From assembly GCA_036389485.1 (NCBI GenBank), contig DASVPR010000048.1, forward strand, positions 17,642 through 81,641: a DNA stretch of 64,000 nt, in the 5' to 3' direction. The position numbers were made by a program, and so were the translations under genes. This stretch comes from CADCVT01 sp036389485. GTDB lineage: Bacteria > Actinomycetota > Thermoleophilia > Solirubrobacterales > Solirubrobacteraceae. Shown in pieces: positions 32,758 through 41,294 of this stretch. The notes beneath the pieces were generated by a model that made no database searches, had not been told where the DNA came from, and worked only from the letters and a program-made list of their open reading frames with translations. Position 1 is the first letter of the stretch; each line of letters begins with the position of its first letter.

Positions 32758-34287
32758 GTGCTCGACCGCCTGCGGATCCTCGTCTGGGCGCTGGCCGCCC
32801 TCGCGCTCGCGGCGGGGCCGGTCATCGCGTTCCTGAACCCGACGACCGACGCGCTGCTCGTCTTCGCGACGGCCGCCGTGCTGCTCACACCCGTCGTCGT
32901 CCGGGCGGTGCAGGGGCGGTTCGACCCCTTCGAGCCGATGTTCATCTTCGTCATGGCCTACGGCGTGATGTTCGTCGTCCGCCCCGCGGCGATGCTCGTG
33001 CGCAACGAGATGGAGTTCTCGATCGCGTTCCAGGGCGTCGACCTGGAGTCGACCTTCCGGCCGGCGCTCGTGCTCGGGCTGCTGGGGGCGATCGGCTTCG
33101 TCACCGGGTACTTCCTGCGCGCCACCGAGCGGCTCGCCGCGCGCGTGAAGGCGCCGCCGGACGCGAACCTCGACCGCGTGGTGCTCGCCGCCTTCGGCCT
33201 CTGGATCCTCGGCGCGTGCCTGTACGGGATCTTCCTGCTGACCTCGGCCGACGGCGGCTCGGTCATCGCGCTCGTCTTCTCCGGCCGCAGCCTCCAGCTC
33301 ACGCAGGCGTACCAGAACTCGAGCGCGTACCTGTACTCCTCGCCGTTCCTCATGGTCTCCGCGACCCTGATCCTGTTCGGCGTCGGGCTGGCCCGGCGCA
33401 GCGCGCGGCTGCTGTGGACGGCCGCGGCCTCGACCGCGCTGCTGTGCATCCTGCTCGGCCCGGTCGGCAGCCGCACCGTGCTCTTCCCGCTGCTGCTGGG
33501 CCTCGGCGTCATCTTCTACACGACGCGCGGGACCCGCCCGCGCGCGGCGTCGCTCGTCGTCGTGACGCTCCTTGCGCTGTTCGTGTCCGCGGTGCTCCTC
33601 GACGTGCGCAGCAGCTACACGCGCCAGGCGATCGGCGTGACCTCGTCGATCAAGGAGACGGCGAAGGACCCGCTGCGGATCTTCGACCCGCTCACCACCG
33701 AGCACGACGCGGCCGAGATGCCCGCGCTGGCCGCGGCGCTGACCGTCGTGCCGGACGAGATCGGCTACAAGTACGGCACCGGCACGCTGGGCGACACGCT
33801 CGCCCGGCCGATCCCACGCCAGGTGTGGAGCGGCAAGCCGCGCCAGCCCAAGGAGCAGGTGATCTCGGCGCTGTGGCCGTTCCTCTACGACGCGGGGATC
33901 GCGAACCCGGAGTTCTCGGTCCTGCTCAACTTCTTCATCGACGGCTCGTATCCCGGCGTCCTGCTCGGGATGATGCTCTACGGCATCCTCGCGGGCGGGC
34001 TCTTCCGGTGGTTCCGGCGCAACGCCGGAAGCGTCGGCGCACGCGTCATCTTCGCCTCGATCCTGCCGTTCCTCGTCAGCGGCGTGCGCGACACGCCCGT
34101 CGACACGCTCATGCGGCTGGCGTTCGTGTCGCTGCCCGTGGCCGCCATCTTCTACCTCGCCGGGCGCTACGCGATGGCGCCCTCGGGCGCGGCGGGCTCC
34201 GGCTCGGTCGGGCCGGGCCTGCGGCCGCCCGGCCGGGCGAGGACGATCACGGTCAGGGCGAGCATGACGAGCAGCCCGAGCCCGTAG
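32758..34287 (+). CDS. Wzy-like oligosaccharide repeat-unit polymerase
   Basis: A 509-residue membrane protein with 11 to 12 helices and long outer loops. The third quarter has Leu-Gly-Pro-Val-Gly-Ser-Arg-Thr followed later by Phe-Asn-Phe-Phe-Ile-Asp-like Leu-Asn-Phe-Phe-Ile-Asp-Gly-Ser-Tyr-Pro-Gly, a pattern of the Wzy/EpsG-type polymerases that join repeat units on the outer membrane face. GTG 32758 begins the first helix. The last 35 residues (after Ala-Gly-Arg-Tyr-Ala-Met-Ala-Pro) run antisense to the flippase gene for 121 bp and look non-functional, yet no earlier stop exists. It is the only clear Wzy here. Confidence 0.82.
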   Translation: MLDRLRILVWALAALALAAGPVIAFLNPTTDALLVFATAAVLLTPVVVRAVQGRFDPFEPMFIFVMAYGVMFVVRPAAMLVRNEMEFSIAFQGVDLESTFRPALVLGLLGAIGFVTGYFLRATERLAARVKAPPDANLDRVVLAAFGLWILGACLYGIFLLTSADGGSVIALVFSGRSLQLTQAYQNSSAYLYSSPFLMVSATLILFGVGLARRSARLLWTAAASTALLCILLGPVGSRTVLFPLLLGLGVIFYTTRGTRPRAASLVVVTLLALFVSAVLLDVRSSYTRQAIGVTSSIKETAKDPLRIFDPLTTEHDAAEMPALAAALTVVPDEIGYKYGTGTLGDTLARPIPRQVWSGKPRQPKEQVISALWPFLYDAGIANPEFSVLLNFFIDGSYPGVLLGMMLYGILAGGLFRWFRRNAGSVGARVIFASILPFLVSGVRDTPVDTLMRLAFVSLPVAAIFYLAGRYAMAPSGAAGSGSVGPGLRPPGRARTITVRASMTSSPSP

Positions 34288-35456
34288 CTGACGGTGATCA
34301 CCCAGGCCACGCCCTCCGGCCCGTGCTGCGAGCCGAAGACGAACAGGCCCGGGATCGCGATCGCGGCGGTCACGCCCTCGGCCATCGTGCCGAGCGTCGG
34401 CTCGCCCGCACCGCGCGTCCCGTCGGTGAGCACGCGGCGCAGGCCGAGGAAGAGCGAGCCCACGAGGAGGATCCGCGCGATCGGCACCGCGTCGCGGAAC
34501 TCGTCGCCGAAGAACAGCGGGATGAGCGGGCCCACGACCAGCTCGAGGAACGCGACGGCGGCCCCGCAGACGGCGAGCGCGATCAGGAAGAAGCGCCAGA
34601 CGGCGCGGCGGGCGTCGCGCCGCGTCGCCTGCGAGGCGACGTGCGGGTACGCGATCACCCCGAGGCTCTGGGGGATGAAGACCCGCGTCAGGTTGGTCAG
34701 CGCGGCGCCCACGACGTAGATGCCGAGGTCGGCCGCGGTGAGCGCGAGGCCGAGAAAGAGCTGGTCGATCTGGAACGTCTCCAGCGGCGAGATCCAGCCG
34801 ACCATCCCCTTCAGGCCGAAGCGGCGCATCTCGGCCAGCGGCGGCGGCGGGCTGCCCTCGGGCGACGCGTTGCGGACCGCGTACACGAGCGCGCCCAGGC
34901 AGGCGAGGAAGAGCGTGCCGGCCCACAGCCCGGCCACGAGCGCGATGTGGTCGGCGTCCACGGCGATGACGGCGACGAGCCCGGTGCTGTAGAGCAGCGG
35001 CCCGACGAGGCGCGCCACGTTCCAGGCGCGGTAGCGGTGCTCGCCCTGCAGCACCGCCTGCGCCCAGTTGACCATCAGCATCGCCGGCAGGCCGAGCGCG
35101 GACAGCGCCGCCGCGACCTGGACGCCGGTGTCCTCGTTGTGGAAGACGGCGACCAGGATCCCGGCCTCGATGACGAGCAGCACCGCGGCCTGGCGCAGCG
35201 CCGTCGTCCGGACGACCCGCAGGATGGCGCGGGCGCTGTGGCCCTGGGCGATGTAGTACGTCGTCGCGGTGTGCAGCCCGAGCGTCCCCGCCATCGCGAG
35301 GATCAGCGGAAACAGCGTCATCAGCGCGAGGTGGCCGCGGTTCTCGACGCCGAGCAGGCGGGCGACGATGATGCCGCTCGCCATGAGGATCGCCTGCGTC
35401 GCCACGCCGGCGACGACGGTCTCCGCGCTCGCGCGCCTGATCGACTGGGCCGCCAT
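34167..35456 (-). CDS. Wzx-like lipid-linked oligosaccharide flippase 1
   Basis: A 429-residue protein with 12 to 14 membrane helices of the MOP/polysaccharide-transport superfamily. It has Gly-Ile-Ile-Val-Ala-Arg-Leu-Leu-Gly-Val-Glu-Asn-Arg-Gly in helix 1-2 and Pro-Gln-Ser-Leu-Gly-Val-Ile-Ala-Tyr-Pro near helix 8. It should flip the undecaprenyl-linked repeat unit across the membrane for the polymerase at 32758, with which it is convergent and overlapping by 121 bp. The start ATG at 35456 is divergent from the tyrosine-kinase gene. A second flippase is at 58481. Confidence 0.85.
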   Translation of the reverse strand: MAAQSIRRASAETVVAGVATQAILMASGIIVARLLGVENRGHLALMTLFPLILAMAGTLGLHTATTYYIAQGHSARAILRVVRTTALRQAAVLLVIEAGILVAVFHNEDTGVQVAAALSALGLPAMLMVNWAQAVLQGEHRYRAWNVARLVGPLLYSTGLVAVIAVDADHIALVAGLWAGTLFLACLGALVYAVRNASPEGSPPPPLAEMRRFGLKGMVGWISPLETFQIDQLFLGLALTAADLGIYVVGAALTNLTRVFIPQSLGVIAYPHVASQATRRDARRAVWRFFLIALAVCGAAVAFLELVVGPLIPLFFGDEFRDAVPIARILLVGSLFLGLRRVLTDGTRGAGEPTLGTMAEGVTAAIAIPGLFVFGSQHGPEGVAWVITVSYGLGLLVMLALTVIVLARPGGRRPGPTEPEPAAPEGAIA

Positions 35457-35531
35457 CTCGGCCGACTACGCTAGCCGGGAGTGACGCCCGAACACGCGTC
35501 CAGAATGCTGGCGAAGGCTCAGGGCCGCCGC

Positions 35532-35537
35532 TATGCT
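35532..35537 (+). promoter_or_regulatory. Candidate -10 element TATGCT
   Basis: TATGCT fits the TAnnnT pattern of an actinobacterial -10 box and would start transcription about 60 nt before the TTG of the kinase gene. The upstream -35 position reads TGGCGA, a poor match. The ATG inside this box (35533) opens the same frame but lacks a ribosome site, so it is more likely promoter than start. Confidence 0.3.
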
Positions 35538-35604
35538 CGCCCGCGATTCCGCGGTTGCCCGGCACGATGCCTCGTGCAGCCGCTCTCGGGGAGGGACCAC
35601 GACC

Positions 35605-37221
35605 TTGTCTGAAGCGCCGCCACTCGAAGGAGCTCACCATCGCCGCCGTGCCCTTCGGGCGCTGCGGCGCAGGCTTCCGATCTTCCTGCTCGTCGCGCTG
35701 ATCGTGCCGCTGACGTCGGTGGCGTGGTCGCTGACGCGCGAGAAGGAGTACACGGCGAGCGCCGCCCTGCTGTTCCGCGACTCCGGCCTCGACCAGGCGA
35801 TCCTCGGCACGCCCACGTACCGCTCGACCGGAGACGCGGCCCGCGACGCGGCGACGAACCTGCGGCTGGCCAGCCTCGACGTCGTGGCCGAGCGCACCGC
35901 GCGCCGCCTCGGCGGGGGCGAGACGCGCAGCTCGGTCAAGGACAAGGTCGCCGTCGAGCAGCAGGGCCTCTCGAGCATCGTCCGCGTCGCCGCCACCGAC
36001 CGCGTGCCCGTCCAGTCGGCGCGCCTGGCGACGACGTTCGCCGAGGAGTTCATCCGCTTCCGGCAGGAGGCCGACAGCAAGCGCCTCGCCGAGGCGCGCG
36101 AGATCACCAAGCGCCAGTACGAGGCGCTCGCCCCGCTGGCGCGGAACACGCCGCAGGGCCGCCAGCTGCGCGATCGCTCGCAGCAGCTCGAGATCCTCGC
36201 CGGCCTGCAGACCGGCGGCGCGGAGCTCGTCCAGCGCGCCGCGGTGCCGTCCAGCCCGTCGTACCCGCGGCCACTGCGCAACGCCGTGCTCGGCCTCTTC
36301 GTCGGGCTCCTGCTCGGGCTGCTGCTCGTCTTCCTGATCGACCGGCTCGACCGGCGGATCCAGGACCCCGACGAGATGCAGGAGGAGTTCGCCAAGCCCG
36401 TCCTCGCCGCCATCCCGCACAGCACGAAGATGGCGAAGTCGGGCGCGACGATCCTCGCCCGCGAGGCGGCCCCCGCCGAGGCGTTCCGGATGCTCCGCGC
36501 GAACCTGCGCTACTTCAACGTCGACCGCGGGCTGCACGTCGTGCTCATCACGTCCGCGGCGCCGGGCGACGGCAAGAGCACCGTCGCGGCGAACCTGGCC
36601 GCGGCCGCCGCGGCGAACGGCACCAAGACGCTGCTGGTCGAGGTCGACCTGCGGCACCCGACGCTGGCGCGCGGCCTGGGCATCCCGTCGTCGCCCGGCC
36701 TCACGCACGTGCTCGCGCGCGACGCGCGCCTGGCCGACGTGGTCCGCGACGTGCCGGCCGTGGTGGCGGACGGCGACACCGCGACGGTCCGGACGATGGA
36801 CGTCCTCGTCGCCGGCCCGCTGCCGCCCAACCCGACCGATCTCATCGAGTCCGAGCGGATGGCGGAGCTGCTGCGGCTGGCCGCGACCGACTACGAGTTC
36901 GTCGTCGTCGACACGCCGCCCACCTCGGTGGTGCCCGACGCGATCCCGCTCGTGACGAAGGTCGACGGCGTGGTGGTCGTCGGGCGCGTCGGCAAGAGCA
37001 CGCGCGAGTCGCTCGCGCACCTGCGCCGGCAGCTCGACAACCTCGACGCGCCGACGCTAGGCGTCGTCGTCAACGACGTCAGCACGCGCGCCGCCGGCTA
37101 CGGGTACGGGTACGGCTACGGCTACGGCTACCAGGCCGACCCGGCCGCCGTCGACGACTCGATGACGCTCGAGGGCGAGCGTCGCCCGCACCTCGTCGCC
37201 GCGCGCGGCGAGGGCGCCTGA
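35605..37221 (+). CDS. Wzc-like polysaccharide co-polymerase / bacterial tyrosine kinase
   Basis: A 538-residue fused protein. A Wzz-type domain has a first membrane helix (about 25-42), an outer region with coiled coil, and a second helix (about 228-246). The BY-kinase domain follows: Walker A Ala-Pro-Gly-Asp-Gly-Lys-Ser-Thr (319-326), Walker A' Leu-Val-Glu-Val-Asp-Leu-Arg (about 344-350), Walker B Val-Val-Val-Asp-Thr-Pro-Pro, and a tail with six tyrosines alternating with glycine (about 499-509), the site of autophosphorylation in such kinases. It sets chain length and controls polymerase activity. The TTG at 35605 has GGGAGGG nine bases upstream. The phosphatase gene lies 4 bp away, convergent. 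Confidence 0.92.
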   Translation: MSEAPPLEGAHHRRRALRALRRRLPIFLLVALIVPLTSVAWSLTREKEYTASAALLFRDSGLDQAILGTPTYRSTGDAARDAATNLRLASLDVVAERTARRLGGGETRSSVKDKVAVEQQGLSSIVRVAATDRVPVQSARLATTFAEEFIRFRQEADSKRLAEAREITKRQYEALAPLARNTPQGRQLRDRSQQLEILAGLQTGGAELVQRAAVPSSPSYPRPLRNAVLGLFVGLLLGLLLVFLIDRLDRRIQDPDEMQEEFAKPVLAAIPHSTKMAKSGATILAREAAPAEAFRMLRANLRYFNVDRGLHVVLITSAAPGDGKSTVAANLAAAAAANGTKTLLVEVDLRHPTLARGLGIPSSPGLTHVLARDARLADVVRDVPAVVADGDTATVRTMDVLVAGPLPPNPTDLIESERMAELLRLAATDYEFVVVDTPPTSVVPDAIPLVTKVDGVVVVGRVGKSTRESLAHLRRQLDNLDAPTLGVVVNDVSTRAAGYGYGYGYGYGYQADPAAVDDSMTLEGERRPHLVAARGEGA

Positions 37222-37224
37222 CGC

Positions 37225-37995
37225 TCACCGCCGGCGGAAGAAGCCCCGCCGCCGCGGGCGCGCCGGCGGGTCCGGCCGCGGCGGCAGCTCGTCGCCCGCG
37301 AGCATCGCGCGGGGCGCGTCGGTCGTGTACCAGACGACCTGCTCGAGCGCGCCCGGCAGGTCGCGCTCGATGCTCTCGAACGCCGGGCGCAGCTCAGGCG
37401 GCCGGCGGCGCGCGTCGTGCGCGTCGCTGGCGACGTTGTGCACGAGGCCGCGCTCGTACAGCTCCAGCGCGAAGCCGCGCACCGTGCTGCCGAAGCGGCC
37501 GGCCAGCGACGCCGCGGTCACCGAGCAGAGCACGCCACGCTCGACGAGCTCGGTGATGCGGCCGGTGTCGCCGATGAACGACGGGGAGCGCTCGGGGTGC
37601 GCGAGCATCGGGCGGACGTCGCGCGTCTGCAGGTCGAAGAGCGTCTGCTCGAGCAGCTCGCCGATCGCCGTGTACGGGCTCTCCACGAGCGCGTACCGGC
37701 CCTCGCCGAGGCACAGCGCGTGCAGCGTCGGGTCGTCCAGCTCCGCCACGCGGGAGATCGCGAGCTCGCCGCCGGCGACGACGCGCACGCCGAGCGCCTC
37801 GACCGCCGCGTTGACCTCGGCCACGCGCCCGGGGAGGAGCGACGGCGGGAACGGATGGTCCTCGCGGATGTGCGGCGTCGCGGCGATCGTGTCGATGCCG
37901 GCGGCGGCCGCGCGCTCGGCCAGCGCGACGCTTCCCGCGAGGTCGGCCGGCCCGTCGTCGAGGCCGGGCAGGATGTGGCAATGCAGGTCGATCAA
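37225..37995 (-). CDS. CpsB/YwqE-type PHP tyrosine phosphatase
   Basis: This 256-residue PHP-domain protein opens with His5-x-His7 in Leu-His-Cys-His-Ile-Leu-Pro-Gly-Leu-Asp-Asp-Gly-Pro, the exact motif of CpsB/YwqE metal-dependent tyrosine phosphatases, followed by Ala-Thr-Pro-His, Leu-Ala-His-Pro-Glu-Arg and Val-Ala-Ser-Asp-Ala-His-Asp. These supply the metal ligands. It should dephosphorylate the (Tyr-Gly)n tail of the kinase encoded at 35605, completing the cycle that controls chain polymerisation. TTG 37995 overlaps the stop of the upstream gene, so the two are coupled. The C-terminus is Pro/Arg-rich. Confidence 0.9.
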   Translation of the reverse strand: MIDLHCHILPGLDDGPADLAGSVALAERAAAAGIDTIAATPHIREDHPFPPSLLPGRVAEVNAAVEALGVRVVAGGELAISRVAELDDPTLHALCLGEGRYALVESPYTAIGELLEQTLFDLQTRDVRPMLAHPERSPSFIGDTGRITELVERGVLCSVTAASLAGRFGSTVRGFALELYERGLVHNVASDAHDARRRPPELRPAFESIERDLPGALEQVVWYTTDAPRAMLAGDELPPRPDPPARPRRRGFFRRR

Positions 37996-38672
37996 GCCGC
38001 GCGGAAGCGGATCACGCCCACGATCGTGCCGGGCGGGCCGCCGGCGTCCTCGTCCCACGGCTTGACGCCGAGCTCCGCCCGGCCGCCGGCCTCGCGGATG
38101 CGGCGCACGCGCGCCGGGGTCAGCGTGAAGCGCACCGCGGTGTTGACCGCCTCCATCGTGGGGACGCGGACGTCGCCGATGGGGTCGGGATCCGTGCGGA
38201 CGCCGCCGAGGTTCAGGTAGATCTCCTGCCCGCCGGCGATGACGCCCTGCTCGGCATCGGTCTCGTTGCGGATGCGCAGGCGCGTCGTCAGCGTCAGGCC
38301 GTTCAACGTCGCCTCGAACAGGCGGACCTGCGTGGCGCCGAGCACGAGCGGCCGCGCCTCGTCGACGATCGTCAGCGTCGCGCTGCGCGTGCGGCACGTG
38401 ACGGGGGTGCCGCCGGGCCCCGGCCCCTCGACCTCGGAGCAGGGCGGCGGCTCGCCGGAGGTCTCGCTCGTCGTGGCGGGCGTCGTCGCCGGCGACGAGG
38501 CCGAAGCCGAGGTCGACGTCGAGGTGGAGACCGCGGCGCTGCCGGAGGGCGCGGGCGTGTCGTCGTCGGCCCGGGCGAAGACGATGAGGCCGACGTCCAC
38601 GGCGAGGACGAGCAGGAGAACGGCGTATACGAGCTTTTCCAGCGCGGTGGCGCCGTGAAGTCGTCTTCCCAC
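37992..38672 (-). CDS. Membrane-anchored protein of unknown function
   Basis: A 226-residue protein. One N-terminal membrane helix (about 12-32, Leu-Val-Tyr-Ala-Val-Leu-Leu-Leu-Val-Leu) is followed by a Ser/Thr/Ala/Pro-rich exported linker (about 38-75) and a beta-rich domain (about 85-226) with two cysteines (Pro-Pro-Cys-Ser-Glu and Val-Thr-Cys-Arg). The domain resembles small immunoglobulin-like or DUF4352-like exported folds (Leu-Arg-Ile-Arg-Asn-Glu-Thr). The gene overlaps the phosphatase start and shares its operon, so it may help kinase or polymer control, but I do not recognise it. It is divergent from the nucleotidyltransferase gene by 40 bp. Confidence 0.72.
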   Translation of the reverse strand: MGRRLHGATALEKLVYAVLLLVLAVDVGLIVFARADDDTPAPSGSAAVSTSTSTSASASSPATTPATTSETSGEPPPCSEVEGPGPGGTPVTCRTRSATLTIVDEARPLVLGATQVRLFEATLNGLTLTTRLRIRNETDAEQGVIAGGQEIYLNLGGVRTDPDPIGDVRVPTMEAVNTAVRFTLTPARVRRIREAGGRAELGVKPWDEDAGGPPGTIVGVIRFRAA

Positions 38673-38712
38673 GAGCGGACGACCCTAGCGGAGTGCCCGG
38701 CGGTCCTGTCTA

Positions 38713-39666
38713 ATGACGCCGATGGGTCCGGCGGCCTCCGCGGCGTTCAGCCTGCATCTCGACCTGGCCGCCGCTCAGGCGGTCGACGCGCTCGCCGAGG
38801 CGGGCGTCCCGGCCGTCGCTCTCAAGGGGCCGTCGGTCGCGATGTGGCTGTATCCCGACGGCTCGCGCGGCTACAACGACGTCGACCTCCTCGTGCCGCT
38901 CGGCTCGCTGCCCGCCGCGCGGCGCGTGCTGGAGGGCCTCGGCTACACCTGCAACTACTCGCCGCTCGGATCCGGCGGGACGGTGCCGAGCCACGTCGAC
39001 CACCACGCCGAGTACTGGCATCGCGGCCCGGCGAAGATCGACCTGCACTGGCGGATCCCAGGGACCACCGTCGACGCCGAGCGCGGCTGGGAGGTGCTCG
39101 CGCGCCACGTCGAGCGGATGCGGATCGGCTCGCGCGAGCTGCCCGTCCTGTCCGAGCCGGCCCGCGCCCTCCACGTCATCCTGCACTGCGCCCAGCACGG
39201 CGCCGACGAGCCGCAGCCGGCCCGCGACGCCGAGCGGCTCGTCGCGGTGTTCCCGGACGACCGGTGGCCCGAGGTCGTCGCGCTCGCGGAGCAGCTCGGC
39301 GCGCTCGGCGCCCTCGGCGTCGGCCTCAACCGCACCGCCGCGGGCCGCGACGTCGCCGAGCGGCACCGCGTGCGGGGCAGGATCGACGACCTCTACGTGG
39401 CGCTCAACGCGATCGGCACGCCGGCCGGCGCCGCCGGGCTCGACCGCGTCGAGGCGGGCCTGCGCGGCCACGCGTCGCTCCGCGACGTCTGGGGCGTGCT
39501 CTTCCCGCCGCCGGCGATGATGCGGACGATGCAGCCGCTGGCGCGGCGCGGCCCGCTCGGGCTTGCCGCCGCGTACGCGACGCGGCTCGCCGACCGCCTC
39601 GTGCGCCTTCCGCGGGGCTACCTCGCGCTGCGCCGCGCGCGGCGCCTGCTCAGGGACGAGCTGTGA
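38713..39666 (+). CDS. Nucleotidyltransferase-fold protein (NTP_transf_5 type)
   Basis: A 317-residue protein. It has Ala-Leu-Lys-Gly-Pro (36-40) and Arg-Gly-Tyr-Asn-Asp-Val-Asp-Leu-Leu-Val (52-61), where Asp56 and Asp58 are the metal-binding pair of the nucleotidyltransferase fold; Asp-Leu-His-Trp-Arg follows. This family is known from lasso peptide and EPS clusters, where its reaction is not settled. It is the first gene of the second RiPP-like region, though the epimerase at 39650 lies between it and the ABC genes on the other strand. ATG 38713 is the obvious start. It may nucleotidylate or otherwise tailor a peptide or sugar. Confidence 0.8.
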   Translation: MTPMGPAASAAFSLHLDLAAAQAVDALAEAGVPAVALKGPSVAMWLYPDGSRGYNDVDLLVPLGSLPAARRVLEGLGYTCNYSPLGSGGTVPSHVDHHAEYWHRGPAKIDLHWRIPGTTVDAERGWEVLARHVERMRIGSRELPVLSEPARALHVILHCAQHGADEPQPARDAERLVAVFPDDRWPEVVALAEQLGALGALGVGLNRTAAGRDVAERHRVRGRIDDLYVALNAIGTPAGAAGLDRVEAGLRGHASLRDVWGVLFPPPAMMRTMQPLARRGPLGLAAAYATRLADRLVRLPRGYLALRRARRLLRDEL

Positions 39667-40618
39667 CCGACCGCTCGCGCAGCCAGTTGACGGTCTGCGC
39701 GATGCCGTCCTCGAGCGCGATCTGAGCCTCCCAGCCGAGCAGCCGCCTCGCCTTCTCCACCGACGGCCAGCGGCGCACGACGTCGACCTCGAACGTCGGC
39801 AGGTGCTCGACCTCGAACGCGTCGGGGTCCTCGCCGCACGCCTCCCAGATCACCTTCGCGATCTCGAGCACGGTCAGCTCGCGCGACGCGCTGATGTTGA
39901 AGTCCTCGTTGAGGCCGTTCGGGGACGCGGTGGCCGCGACGACGCCGTCGGCGATGTCGTCGATGTGGGTGAGCGTGCGCGTCTGCGTGCCGTCGCCGAA
40001 GAGCTGCAGCGGCCGCTGCCCGCCGAGCACCTTCTTGATCACGTCGGGGACCATGTGCGCGATCCCGGGCTCGTCCTCGGGCACCTCGCCCGGGCCGTAC
40101 GCGTTGAAGGGCCGGCAGATCGTGTACGGCAGGCCGTGCTCGTCGTGCGCGGCGCGGCAGTAGACCTCGCCGGTGAGCTTGCTGAAGCCGTACGCCGACT
40201 GCGGGATCGGCGTGTCGCGCACATGCTCCTCGGTCGTCGGGAACTCCGTCGCCCGCTCGAACACCATCGACGACGACACGTAGGTGAAGCGCTCGACGTC
40301 GTGGTCGAGCGCGGCGCGCACCACCGCGTTGTAGAGCGCGTTGTTGACCTCGGTCAGCGTGTGCGGCAGCCGGTGGAAGTTCGCGATGCCGCCGACGATC
40401 GCCGCGAGGTGGATGACGTGGCTGCAGCCCTGCACCGCGGCGCGCGCCTCGGCCAGCTCGCGCAGGTCGCCGCGGTGCACCTCGCAGCCCTCGCGCATCC
40501 ACTGGGGCGCCTCGCGCTGGTCTGAGACGCGCACCTCGAAGTCGGGGTCGCGCAGCAGGCGGCGCACGACGGCGGTGCCGATCGTGCCGGCGCCGCCGGT
40601 GACGAGGACCTTGCTCAC
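39650..40618 (-). CDS. NAD-dependent epimerase/dehydratase
   Basis: A 322-residue extended SDR enzyme. It has Val-Thr-Gly-Gly-Ala-Gly-Thr-Ile-Gly (6-14), Ser-Ser-Ser-Met-Val-Phe (active-site Ser region), the catalytic Tyr-x3-Lys in Tyr-Gly-Phe-Ser-Lys and Phe-Asn-Ala-Tyr-Gly-Pro-Gly-Glu. It resembles GalE-like enzymes most, with an unusual Ile-Val-Gly-Gly-Ile-Ala-Asn-Phe-His region where others have Ala-Ala-Gln. It overlaps the nucleotidyltransferase stop by 17 bp and is divergent from the ABC ATPase by 43 bp. The sugar substrate is unknown. Confidence 0.8.
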   Translation of the reverse strand: MSKVLVTGGAGTIGTAVVRRLLRDPDFEVRVSDQREAPQWMREGCEVHRGDLRELAEARAAVQGCSHVIHLAAIVGGIANFHRLPHTLTEVNNALYNAVVRAALDHDVERFTYVSSSMVFERATEFPTTEEHVRDTPIPQSAYGFSKLTGEVYCRAAHDEHGLPYTICRPFNAYGPGEVPEDEPGIAHMVPDVIKKVLGGQRPLQLFGDGTQTRTLTHIDDIADGVVAATASPNGLNEDFNISASRELTVLEIAKVIWEACGEDPDAFEVEHLPTFEVDVVRRWPSVEKARRLLGWEAQIALEDGIAQTVNWLRERSVTARP

Positions 40619-40643
40619 GGCCAGCGAGCGTAGCCGCCGCCCC

Positions 40644-40649
40644 TATACT
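40644..40649 (+). promoter_or_regulatory. Candidate -10 element TATACT
   Basis: TATACT is a near-consensus -10 box ending 12 nt before the ATG of the ABC ATPase gene, so a transcript starting 6-7 nt downstream would have almost no leader. No convincing -35 is seen, and no ribosome site precedes the ATG. This fits a leaderless mRNA for the second exporter operon. Confidence 0.4.
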
Positions 40650-40661
40650 CGCCGCCGCACG

Positions 40662-41294
40662 ATGACGGACGCCCGGCCTGATCTGGTGGTCATCGACGGG
40701 CTCGGGCGGGCGTTCGGGGCGCGCGAGGTCGTCCGGAGGCTCGACCTGACCGTCGGGCCGCGGGAGCGCGTGGCGCTGCGCGGCGCCAACGGGTCCGGCA
40801 AGACGACGCTGCTGCGCTGCATCGCGGGCACGCTGGGGCTGACGCGGGGCACGGTGAGGGTCGGCGGCCACGCCGCCGGGAGCCTGCGGGCGCGCGAGCT
40901 GCTCGGCGTGACGTTCGCGCAGGAGCGCTCCTTCTACATGCGGCTCGGCGGCCGCGAGAACCTCCTGTTCTTCGCGCAGGTGCACCTCGGCAGCAAGCGA
41001 CGGGCGGTCGCCGAGGTCGACGCGATCGTCGAGGAGCTGGGGATCGAGGAGATCGCGGCGCGGCGCGTCGACCAGTGCTCGAGCGGGATGGTTCAGCAGC
41101 TCGCGCTCGCGCGCGCGCTCATCGGGCCCGCGCGCGTGCTGCTCCTCGACGAGCCGACGCGCTCGCTCGACAAGGGCGCGATCGCGCGCTTCTGGGAGGC
41201 GCTCGACCGCCGCCCGGAGCACGCGGTGCTGATCGCGACGCACCGGGACGAGGACTTCGAGCGCTGCGGGAGGATCGTTGACTTCCCCACCTAG
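40662..41294 (+). CDS. ABC exporter ATP-binding protein, RiPP-like locus 2
   Basis: This 210-residue ATPase has Walker A Gly-Ala-Asn-Gly-Ser-Gly-Lys-Thr (40-47), the divergent signature Cys-Ser-Ser-Gly-Met (139-143), Walker B Leu-Leu-Leu-Asp-Glu-Pro and a His switch in Ala-Thr-His-Arg-Asp-Glu. It is paralogous to the ATPase at 12365, including the shared Glu-Arg-Ser-Phe-Tyr-Met-Arg-Leu and Pro-Thr-Arg-Ser-Leu-Asp stretches. It heads an operon running ATPase, permease, synthetase-like enzyme, each overlapping the next. It likely powers export of the product of the precursor at 44094. Confidence 0.9.
   Translation: MTDARPDLVVIDGLGRAFGAREVVRRLDLTVGPRERVALRGANGSGKTTLLRCIAGTLGLTRGTVRVGGHAAGSLRARELLGVTFAQERSFYMRLGGRENLLFFAQVHLGSKRRAVAEVDAIVEELGIEEIAARRVDQCSSGMVQQLALARALIGPARVLLLDEPTRSLDKGAIARFWEALDRRPEHAVLIATHRDEDFERCGRIVDFPT

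Noticed and set aside
35533..35604. ATG 35533 as start of the tyrosine-kinase gene
   Set aside because: It lies inside a TATGCT -10-like element and has no ribosome site. TTG 35605 has GGGAGGG at correct spacing.
29041..37020. A minus-strand frame of 2659 codons
   Set aside because: Beyond ATG 32610 it is antisense to the polymerase, kinase and neighbouring genes. Stop-free antisense frames are common at this GC content.
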